A stretch of 64,000 nt of DNA, from assembly GCA_964016985.1 (NCBI GenBank), contig OZ024826.1, positions 46,352,978 to 46,416,977 of the forward strand, read 5' to 3'. This DNA is from Anodontia alba (Eukaryota > Mollusca > Bivalvia > Lucinida > Lucinidae). Positions 50,311 to 62,400 of the stretch are shown in pieces. Position 1 is the stretch's first letter, and every line of letters starts with the position of its first letter. Below the pieces are notes generated by a model. That model was not told the origin of the DNA and did not search any database. It saw only the letters and a list, made by a program, of their open reading frames with translations. The position numbers were made by a program, and so were the translations under genes.

Positions 50311-50427
50311 CTATCTCATCACATTTTTTCCAAGCAGAGGCTCAAACAACTGATCTAGAATTTTTTCTGGTTTCTCTGAAGCCTTTGGTAAACTTCTGGC
50401 AATGTCAGCTATCATCGAGATGGAATT
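50311..50427 (-). CDS. Terminal exon of the minus-strand gene
   Basis: Acceptor CTCCTTTTCAG before 50427. It reads NSISMIADIARSLPKASEKP, EKILDQLFEPLLGKNVMR and TAG at 50313-50311. Confidence 0.85.
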   Translation of the reverse strand, partial: NSISMIADIARSLPKASEKPEKILDQLFEPLLGKNVMR

Positions 50428-53400
50428 CTGAAAAGGAGGAAACAATATATAAAAGTTGCCAATCTGCTAAGGATAGATGTCCATGTAGTTTAATGTACAT
50501 AGATAAACTAGGCTTATGATATGACCTCAGATCCCTTAACCTTGTATCAAACTTCTAAAATTTGAACAAACCAGTCTTCCTGGATGAGTGGCAGCCACTG
50601 CAGAAATTCTGAAAGGGGCTTAACTCTTAACATTTGCTGGACTGCAACCTCGATACTATATGCGCTGCTCCACATCATGATCTAACTATAAATCAAGTTT
50701 CAGCTTGATCAAATGTAATCTATTGGAGGATTTAGCGGAAATGAAATGTTCATAAAAAAAATTCAAAGGGGCATAACTCTATTAATATTTCGTGGACTGT
50801 GACCTCGAGAAAATATGCACTGCTCCACATCATGATCTAACTGTATATCAAGTTTCAGCTTGATTGGATACAAACTGTAGGAGGAGTTAGCCAGAAACAA
50901 AATGTTTACAAAAATTTTCAAAGGGGCATACCTCTGTTAATATTTGGTGGACTGTAACCTAGAGAAAATATGCACTTCTTCACATCATGATCTAACTATA
51001 TGTCAAGTTTAAGCTTGATTGGGTGTAAACTGCAGGAGGAGTTCGCAGGAAACAAAATTTTTTACAAAAATTTTCAAAGGGGCAGAACTCTGTTAATATT
51101 TGGTGAACTGTAACCTAGAAACAATATGCCCTGCTCCACATCATGGTCTAACTATATATCAAGTTTCAGCTTGATTGGATGCAAACTATAGGAGTTATCC
51201 AGTAACGAAAAGTTTACAGACGGATGGAAGGACAAACGGATGGATGCAGAGGGGCTTAACATAATATGTCCCGTTTTTCAAACCGGCAAATAAAAAAGAC
51301 ATTGGCATTTTGCTCGATCTGATTCATGGTATTTTTCTTAATGCAACACTTTTCTACATGTAACTTGAGCTAGAACAGTGTTGCATTAATCAGTTGAAGA
51401 AAGCTAATCAATATTATCTGGTGATATCATGATGAGATTACAGGCATAGCAAAATAATCCTAAAAACTAATACATCTACCAGGCAAAGTTCTGTCATGGA
51501 ACCCTTTAAAGGGAGTAGGAATGGTCAGGGTTTTTTCCTACTATGCCATAAACTAAATATACATAGATCTCTTTAAGTCATTTTTTTTTTATTTGTCAAC
51601 ATCTGGATAACATATATACATATGCAATACTAGAGGCCAAAGTGGGCCAGAAATCGCTCACCTGAATTAGGCTGATCATCATGTTATATTGTGCCTTGGT
51701 GGCCATCTTGGATCTCAGAACAGAGCGATTTGAGCCATTCTAAATCTCCATGTCGCCCAAATGCCTACCACCAACTTTCAGGTCAATCCGACTTACCATT
51801 CAGGAGGAGATGCCGAATTGTGAAAAGTTAACGACAGACGGGACTACAGGCCACAGCATAAGCTGACCTGGAGCAAAGCTCCAGGTGAGCTAATAATGCA
51901 CATGATACATGTATCACTCTTTTCCCCCAGAAGTGAGGTGGCAGGCATATCCTGAGGATTAGACAGCCAAAAAATCTTGACTCTCAAGCCAAAACCTCAG
52001 GAATTTGACATCTTAGATTCTTAGGCAGGACTTTAGATACTGTAGCTATAATGCAACAAGGAAAATTTGCATTTCATTTTAATTTTAGTTGGTTTCAGAT
52101 AATTGAAACTGTTTACTACTTTCACGATAAGTTCAAAGCACAGTCAAAACTCGTTATCTCGAACTCGCTTATTTCGAATTACCGCTTATCTCGAAGTGAA
52201 AATCTGGTCCGTTTTAACATGAAACTATGACAACAGGTAACAAAACAAGAGGGCCATGATGGCCCTGTAACGCTCACCTGAGCATCATAGCACTTTGAGA
52301 ACATGATCTAGAACTGATCAAGGCAAACATTCTGATCAAAATTCAAAATGATTATATTAACAAGTAAGACAATGTAGCATGTCTAATGGACTGTGAAATA
52401 AAGGTCAAGGTCAAATATGGATGACTGCACTCAAGAGGCCATGCTAAGATGTATGTATGTACTAAGTATCACGGCTGTAGAAGCAATAGTTACTGACCTA
52501 AACACAAACACTTCACAAGTACCAAATATCACTCTGTAGGACCAATAATTACTGAGAAACTGACCTAAACAGAAAAACTTAAGAAAGTCACTGGATAGAA
52601 AAATATACATCACCTTGAAATCATCAAGACAAACATTTTGAGCAAGATTCATGATGATCACTTCAAAAATGTGATCTCTAGAGCATCAACAAGGTTTTCC
52701 TTTGATTTGGCCAGGTGACCTAGTTTCTGATATCAAGTGACCCAGTTTTAATCTATGATTGCTTGAAAAATGTGACCGCTAGAGTAATAACAAGGTTTTC
52801 CCCTGATTTGGTCAAGTGACCTAGTTTTTTAACCCCAGGTGACCAAGTTTCGAACTTGACCTAGAAATCATCAAGACAAACATTTTGAGCAAGATTCATG
52901 ATGATTGCTTAAACAAGTCACCCCGATGCTTCCTAGCAAGTTTGGAGTCAATTGGCCTTTCGGTCCAGGAGAAGAAGCGAAAAATAGATTTTCAAGATGG
53001 CTGTCATGGCGGCCATTTTGGATTTCCGATCGGCATGATTTTAGCTATTTTTGATCTACAAGTCACCCCAATGCTTCCTAGCAAGTTTAGAGTCAATTGG
53101 CCTTTCAGTTCAGAAGAAGCGAAAAATAGATTTTCAAGATGGCCGCCATGGTGGCCATCTTGGATTTCCAATCGGCAAGATTCTAGCTATTTTTGATCTA
53201 CAAGTCACCCCGATGCTTCCTAGCAAGTTTGGAGTCAATTGGCCTTTTGGCTCAGGAGAAGAAGCAAAAAATAGATTTTCAAGATGGCGGCAATCTTGGA
53301 TCTCCGATCGGCACGATTTTAGCTACTTTTGATCTACAAGTCACCCCAATGCTTCCTACCAAGTTTGGAGTCAACTGGCCTTTCTGTTCAGGACAAGAAG

Positions 53401-56400
53401 CGAAAATTGGTTTTTCAAGATGGCAGCCATCTTGGATTTCCAATTGGAATGATTTTCGCTATTTTTGTTCTACAAGTCACCCCGAAGAAGGAGGAGTAGG
53501 CTTTTAAAGCAATTGTTGACACCGCACGATGAATGACAGATGACGGACATTGACTGACCACAATAGCTCACCATGAGCACTTCATGCTCAGATGAGCTAA
53601 TTAAGGAACTTGAAGTAAGCATCTGAAAATCCAAAACAGCATCAAACTAGAGCAAGTGCCCAGAGGGTCACGAATTACCCCGGCCGGCACCATTTCTTAA
53701 TTATAAAATATTTTAAAGTTAATGACAATGAAGGCAAGATATAGTTTACAATGTCAGTCTCTGAGTGACACTTCCTGGAGTCAATAGTCTTCAAGACATG
53801 AAGCAAATTTGTTGGGCCATAAAATATAGGTCACTGACCTACATATACTTGAGAAATTAATCTGATAGTCACACTGATGCATTATACCAACTATGATATT
53901 AATCCATTAAATAATCTGAAAGATATTAAGCAAAATCACTAGACCATGAAATATAGGTCATAGTGATTTCTATTTACTTGGAGGTGAAAGTTTGGGTCAC
54001 ACTGTATCATTATATGTAAATATGACATTTAGGTATCAAACAGTGGGAGATATAAGACAAAATCACAGAGCTATGAAATATAGGTCACATAATCCCAAAA
54101 TATGATAGCAATACATCAAATTGTCTTCAAGATGTAACATAAAATCACTGGACTATGAAATATAGGTCACAATGACCTACATTTACTTTTAGGTCAACTG
54201 TTTGACCATATTAATTCATAATCCCAAATAATGATGTTCATACATCAATTAACATTCAAGATATGCGGCAAAATTACTGGACCATGAAATAAAGGTCAAG
54301 GTGACCTACATTTGTTATGCTGTCAATCTTGGTGTCACAGAACCAATATTCCAAGTATCACATAAATCCATGGAACAGTCTTCAAGATATAAGGCAAAAT
54401 CACTGGAGCATGAAAATATGATCACAATGACCTTGACCTTATTACACTGAATATTGATGTGATAAACATGTCTGATGCCTATCCTTCTTTAAGAAGTTGT
54501 TTGTATAAACAAACTGCAACATTATACTTTAGTGAGGCATTAATCTATGAAATAGGCTTGAAAATATAAGTCAAAACCACTGAAGCATGAAAATTAGGTC
54601 ACAATGACTTTGACCTTATTACACTGAATGTTGATGTGATAAACATGTCTGATGCCCATCCTTCTTTAATAAGAGGTTGTTTGTATAAACAAACTGCAAT
54701 ATACTACTTTATTGGGGTGTCCTAGATGTTGACCTCTAGCCCCCATCCTGGGGCATGACCCAGGGGTCCATAGAAGTAGAATGGAAGAGAACCCTCCAAG
54801 GTACCCCCATACCAAATATGAAAAGGTTTTTTTTCAGTGGCTGCAAAGTTATAAGTAATCAAAAAACTTCTAAGTAAAACTAGGTTATAGAAAGGGTTAA
54901 CAGACGGAATCACACCCGGAGGGACGGATGGACTGACAGACAGACGAATGAACTAATGGAACGGTTGAAAACTATATACCCCTATGGCATACTTAGTATG
55001 CCAGGGGTATAATTATCTTTATCAGTTCCTGATATATGAAGAATTGTAATTTGAAATACAAGCATATTTGACATTTTTCATATGCCTCATTAATATTCAT
55101 GAGCAAATTTATGACGTCATAGAGTAACAATGAAATTTAAAACAAAAGGCCCACGGGCCATGGGTCGCTCACCTGAGTGACATGGCCACTGCAAATATGC
55201 AGATGTTATGCAACATATTTCCAATCCTGTCACCGCAACTAATGAAAAGATCATCATTTAAGCAGTTCTTAATTTTGAAGAAGAATATATATGGCATGCC
55301 AGTCAATGGAGCGTGATCATTTGAACAAACTCTAAATGGCCGCCAGCTTGGATTTACGATCGGCACGATTTTAGCTATTTTTGATCTACGAGTCACCCCG
55401 ATGCTTTCTATCAAGTTTCAATTCAACTGGCCTTTTGGCTCAGGAGAAGAAGCAAACAATTTTTCAAGATGGCTGCCATGGCGGCCATCATGGATATCTG
55501 ATTGGCACAATTTTAGCTATTTTTGATCTACAAGTCACCCCAATGTCTCCTACTACCGGTAAGTTTGGAGTCAATTGGCCTTTCGGTGAAGGAGAAGAAG
55601 CTAAATATAGATCGGCATGATTTTAGCTATTTTTGATCTACAAGTCACCCAAATGCTTCCTACCTAGTTTTGAGTCAACTGGCCTTTCGGTTTGGGAGAA
55701 GAAGCGAAAAATAGATTTTCAAGATGGCTGCCATGGCGCCCATCCTGGATTTCCGATCGGCACAATTTTAGCTAGTTTTGATCTACAAGTCACCCCAATG
55801 CTTCCTACCAAGTTTGGAGTCAACTGGCCTTTTGGTTCAGGAGAAGAAGCAAAAAATAGATTTTCAAGATGGCAGCCATGGCGGCCATCTTGGATTTCTG
55901 ATCGGCACGATTTTAGCTATTTTTGATCTATAAGTCACCCCAATGCTTCCTAGCAAGTTTGGAGTCAATTGGCATTTTGGTTCAGGAGAAGAAGCGAAAA
56001 ATAGATTTTCAAGATGGCGGCCATGGCGGCCATCTTGGATTTCTGATCAGCATGATTTTAGCTAGTTTTGATCTACAAGTCACCCTGATGCTTCCTAGCA
56101 AGTTTGGAGTCAATTGGCCTTTCGGTTCAGGAGAAGAAGCGAAAAATAGATTTTCAAGATGGCGGCCAAGGCGGTCATCTTGGATTTCCTATCAGCACGA
56201 TTTTAGCTAGTTTTGATCTACAAGTCACCCTGATGCTTCCTAGCAAGTTTGAAGTAAATTGGCCTTTCGGTTTAGTAGAAGAAGCGAAAAATAGATTTTC
56301 AAGATGGCTGTCATGGCGGCCTTCTTGGATTTCCGATCCAACTTTAGCTATTTTTGATCTACAAGTCACCCTGATGCTTCCTAGCAAGTTTTGAGTCAAC

Positions 56401-59400
56401 TGGCCTTTCGGTTCAGGAGAAGAAGCGAAAAATAGATTTTCAAGATGGCGGCCATGGCGGCCATCTTGGATTTCCGATCAGCACGATTTTAGCTAGTTTT
56501 GATCTACAAGTCACCCTGATGCTTTCTAGCAAGTTTGGAGTAAATTGGCCTTTCGGTTCAGAAGATGCGAAAAATAGATTTTCAAGATGGCGGCCAGCTT
56601 GGATTTCCGATAGGCACGATTTTAGCTATTTTTGATCTACAAGTCACCCTGATGCTTCCTAGCAAGTTTGGAGTCAATTGGCCTTTCGGTTTAGTAGAAG
56701 AAGTGAAAAATAGATTTTCAAGATGGCTGCCATGGCGGCCATCTTGGATTTCCGATTGGCATGATTTTAGGTATTTTTGATCTACAAGTCACCCCGATGC
56801 TTCCTACCAAGTATCAAGTCAATTGGCCAAGGGGTGTAGGGGGAGTAGGTTTTTAAAGCAATTGTTGACGCCACACGAAGAACGACGGACATTGACTGAC
56901 CACAATAGCTCATCATGAGCACTTCGTGCTCAGGTGAGCTAATAATGTGGAAAAGAGGAGAAATTGCTCCTAAGGAGCAATTTCCTCTTTTCCACATTAT
57001 TTTATATATATATTTCTAACTTCAGGAGTCAAATTACATATTCATTTGTTAAATGTGGTTGTTCAATTTGTTGTTTTCCTCACTCTCTCAACTCTGATAT
57101 GTCGAAATACGGATATCTCGAAGTGATTCAGTGAGTCCCTTGGAATTCAAGATAACGGGAGTCAACTTTATTATATACAAAGTAATGAAATATAGAGAAT
57201 TATTAATGAAATAAAATGCATATTTCGAAAAAATTATATTTTCACTAGTGAAAATATAAAACTTATATTTTCACTCCTCTGTGCAGTGAAAAATATAAGA
57301 TCTGGAACTACCTTTTTTCCTATTTACATTAATGGTCAAAGGGAAGCATGTTCAATACCTAAATTCATGTTCAATACCTAAAATGTTTCTTGTTTTATTA
57401 AATTGAACTAAATACAGTTGATTTTATTGCTCATATCCCTTAAAAAGAAGCTTTTAGTCTGAAATGTTTCGGGGACTATTTTGTTTCGGAAGTAGGTTTC
57501 CCGATGTTATGCAGTTCTTATATGTCACCGCCAAGGGACAAAACTGCGTCTCAGACTTCCCCTTGCAAATGCAAGATTTGCATCTCTTCTATCGAAAGTG
57601 ATGTATATAATAAAAAGAAAATTCAAATGTTTGTCGTGAATATGACTTTTATTTCATCTCGTGAAGTGTAAAAATGTATATTTCATGAGTGCCTAAGGCA
57701 CTCATGAAATATACATTTTTTCACTTCACTCGATGAAATAAAAATCATATTCACTCCAAACATTTGAATATCCTCTATGTACTTACCATTTTAAGCAGGT
57801 GCTCTTCTACTTGTGCATCAATTATTTTATTCTGTAAAGCCTTAGCTCGCGACTGTGTAAATAGTCTCTCAGCTTCTTTTGCATCCAGCTCTGCTCTCTT
57901 CTCCCTTAAATATAAAGACGTGGGTTTAAGGGGACTGAATACAGTAGATTTTCCTCCATTTTTAAAAGGGAGACAACTATTGTGACATCCTGTTTGCTTT
58001 CTTGCAAGTTAGACCCTTCTAAAAAAGGGAGCAAATTCTTTCCTTTTAGCCCACTGTAGTCTGGAGACCCCTAAAAGAGTAACTGGCAAACAGTGCAGAC
58101 CCCGACCAGATGACGCATTCTGCGATATCTGATCAGGGTCTCCACTGTTTGCAAATAGTTCAACCATTTTTCTCTTGGAATAGCTAAATCACATAGCCTG
58201 ACATACCCAAAAATGAAATTAGAATCTTTCAATATATAGTACATTCAGTCTACAATGGGTTAGAGGGATTCCTTTTCAAAAGGGAGCAAAATGATTGACA
58301 GAGACACCTCCCCTGAAAAAGTACAGTAGATGTTAAGACCCACAGATTCACACTAAGGGGAAAATATGTTTTGTGGAATTTGATGTCCACTCACAGTAAA
58401 GAATAAATGCTACAGAATGTTTCTGGCGTACAACAAAGGCCCTCTTCAGACTGTTCAACATCACTGGCTGATGTGGAGATCTGTATAATTTGGCCCATAG
58501 ACAATAATGAATTTTTATCCTGCTGCAGCTAAGTCTGTGTATGTACAGTCTGATTAGGGTCTTGAAGTATGGTACTAGACTTGACAGCATCCAATATTTT
58601 CTCTCTTTTTTTCAATTATTATTAGCAAATTGTGACCCATGGGCCTCTTGTTTTTTGCTCTGTGTGTGTATGTGGCAGGAATGCTTCCACATTAGATGGT
58701 TCATCTTATATTTCTATAAAATATGAGATGCATGGCTCTACCTGCTTCATCACTATTGTTTGGAGAAGATTAATCTTATATTGAAGAATGTTTTGTTAAC
58801 AAAATTTTCTGAGGTGATATTTTATTATTACTATTATTTAAGAAAGCCTTTCAGCAAGAAAAGAAAATTTTACACGAGTCTGCATAATCCACAAGTAGTC
58901 ATAAGGAATGTACAAGAGATGCCTAGCTGGTGTCTTGAAAATAAATGTTTTGCAAATTGACCTATGAATCAAAGGTAAACATAGATAAAGTCTGTTTAAA
59001 ACTACCTGCAAGTCTGGCAGTTTCTAGGGTCATGGACTTCCTCTTTGGCAGCCTGTCAAAACAGAAATAAAACAGTTCAGGAGAATAAATAAACCTTAAA
59101 AATGACAATACACTACACCCTCTTTATAACACGGTTCGTTATAACACGGTTTTGGATATAACACAGTTCAAAGATGGATCCCAGAAATGTATAGATAATA
59201 TTGAAAAATGACATTAAATGGTCATTTTTCAATATAATCTATAATTTTTGTTTGGATATAACACAGTTGTTTAACTAACACGGTTTATGCTATGGACCCC
59301 AACAATAGTGTTATAAAGAGGTTGTGGTGTATTTGTTTCCGTTCTTACTGATGGCTAATATAAAAGGACAGAATGTGCTCCCTCTGGAACCAAATTCTTT

Positions 59401-62400
59401 CCTGTAAGAGTAGCCCAATTTTTAGAAGGTTTCAAATATTTATCTCCCTTTGCAAAATTGCTGCAAACTCTTCAGGTGTATATTCATTCCCCTTGAAATA
59501 GAAAGATGAGTCTTAATCACTCTAGCCAAATAAGATGCTTTTTTCAACCAAAGAGAATAGGCAGATATATGCATATGCCCCAAATATATGTTTTCTCATG
59601 GCACAACTATGCTTTCCGGTGATCATTAAAATACCATATTTGACCTAATAACTACACTGTGCTCTTAAACTTGTGGAAAAATATATATCTACCTACTAAG
59701 GGTACTCTATAAAACAAAGATTAGCAAACGACTTGTATCATGATGTTTATTTGATGATTGTCTACCCAAATTAGTCTACTGCTTCAGTGATTTTTGAGGA
59801 GTTATTGTTTAAAAACTTCCTTTTCTTTAATTTGATGTTGCCATGGCAACCAAACAAAATGGTCACTGGTCATAAAACTGAGTAGGCAGTCATCAAATGA
59901 TCATCTGCCAAACATGATTTACAGTACTTCACTGGTTATGGAGAAAATGCAATTTAACCATTTTCCCATTATAAGTCTTTGAGAGCTTTCTGTTGCTATG
60001 GCAACCAAAACCAAGAGGCAGATCACAATTTTAGCTATTTTTAAATTCCCCTACCCAATCAACTTTCTTACCTAATTAGGGACAAATCCTTTCAATGGCT
60101 TTGGAGGAGTTGTCATTTGAAAGTGTAAATGGACGGATGACTGACAAAAAGTAATCACTATAGCTTCTCCTGAGCATAGCAGGTGAGCTATTAAAAAAAA
60201 AATGGATATAGTTTTCATTATTTGCGGGGCTCTGTTCATATTTTGTCCTTTCTTTGTCTTACTGTTGTGTTTGGTGGTTCCTGCATAGCTTTAGATAAGA
60301 TGCTTTTTTCAACCAAAAAGTATTGATATTTTTCTTATTTCTCCACGAAAACATACGTTGTGGGTACTCATTAGAAGGGCCTCGGCAAGGCGCTTCTAAT
60401 GAGTACCCACAACATATGTTTTCGTGGAGAAATAAGAAAAATATTTACCGGATAGCCACTCTTATCTAGACCTATGATCCTGTCTGGCCTTGATCATCTC
60501 GTAGGGGAAGAGGAAGTGTTACTTTGCTTTTCTTTAGTTTGTGGCATGTGACCTGTCTGTCTTGGTTTATTTGCTCTTACTCTTGGTCTCATTGCCATAG
60601 CTCTTGATAAGGCACTTTTTTCAACCAAAAAGTATCTATATTTTTCTTATTTCTAGATGAAAACATATGATGTTGGTACTCATTAGAAGTGCCTCACCGA
60701 GGCACTTCTAATGAGTACCCACAACATATGTTTTCATTGAGAAATAAGAAAATTATACAGACCTATGCAGTGGAAAGCTATGTCCCAGCCACCTTCTATA
60801 CTACTTTGCAGCTACAGAAAGAAATCAAATTTCAGAACTATTTCTAACCAGAGTATTCACATACTGTAATACCCAAAATTAGCTCCCATTGTAAAACTGG
60901 TGTACAATATCAAATTCTGAGAGGAAAAATATGTTTGACAGCACTACACCACAACCTCTTTATAACACTAATGCTGGGTTCTAAAGCAAATACCTTGTTA
61001 GCTAAACAACCATTTTGTATCCAAACAAAAATATAGTAATTTTTCTATATAATCTATAAATTTATGATTGGTCTTTAATGGTAATTTTTCTATAATAATT
61101 TATACATTTTTTATTTGGATAAAATACTTTTGAAGTCCATTTTTAAATGGTCTTATATCCCAAACGGTCTTATAATGAGGTTCTAGTGCATTAGGGAGGA
61201 ACATGGGGGAACATACACCATAGGTCTAGATAAGAGTGGATATCAGGTAAATATTTTTCTTATTTCTCCATGAAAACATATGTTGTGGGTACTCATTACA
61301 GGCACCTCTCTGAGGCACTTCTAATGGGTACCCACAACATATGTTTTCCTGGAGAAATAAAAAAAATATCAATACTTTTGGAATGAAAAAAGCATCTTAT
61401 CAAGAGCTATGATAAATACTATATAGACATGTTAACATAATGCTGCTTTCCATTCCATTGAAACTCTTTCAAAAACTGATTAAAAACTGAAATGGATCAA
61501 ACTGTCAACAAGTGTTTACCTTTTCCATGGCAGACAATGTCCTTCTGATTTTCATTTTCTCCAGAACTACTGGTGCCAAACCATAATCACTTAGTTTAGT
61601 TCCCCTGTTCTCTAGTGGGTGGGGTTTATCTGGCCTGTTCTCCACTTGGTCATGTCTACCTGGAGTTTTGACATCTCCTAAACATAATGTTACAGATAAT
61701 CAGGACTCTAGAGTCCAGACAGACTTCTAAGAATGATAAACCAGATGCCTGGCATTATCTTTCAGTGCACAAATTTCTTTAAACAGGATAACTTTCAAAA
61801 TAATAGGTCTTTCTGCTTACATTCATGTTTTTGGGGGTTTTTTTGTTTGTTTTTTTCATCACAATTTTGGTCAATGAAAACTTCTAGGAAGGGAACAAAA
61901 CAGTGTAAAATCACTACATGTACTTCTAAAACTAATCCTGATCAGACAAATATTTATAGAATTAAAAATGAGTTTATAAAACACTACGCCCCTAACTAAA
62001 TGCTTGTCCCCACAAAATGCTCAAGTTGTAAAGGGACATAACTCCCACAAAATTAACCTTACTCTATTCTTCAAAAGTTAAATGAGGTGATCCACTCCTC
62101 AGACCCAATAAACTCACCAGTTTAAGACCCTAGCTCAAATAGTTATCGAGATATCTTACTAACAAAGAATGCGTGGCAAACGAATGTATGAACAACCCAA
62201 AAGCAACTAGAGGCATAGAAAGGACATCCTGTTTGGTGAACTTTAGAATTACCTCAGTGGATCATTTGTAAAAGAGTAGGTAAGTTAACTACATACAGTT
62301 GTATAAAGAAATAAGAAAAAGAATTGCTCAGATACTCTCATGGAGAATTATGGACTGGTACCTTTAATTTGCATCACTTACAAAAAAAATATTATTTACC

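Noticed and set aside
52885..56780. Overlapping plus-strand ORFs of 70-104 codons with similar proteins (SLESIGLSVQEKKRKIDFQDG type)
   Set aside because: They follow the 140-bp repeat unit exactly and start at different points of it; the open frame is a by-product of unit length and composition, with no known domain or splice context.
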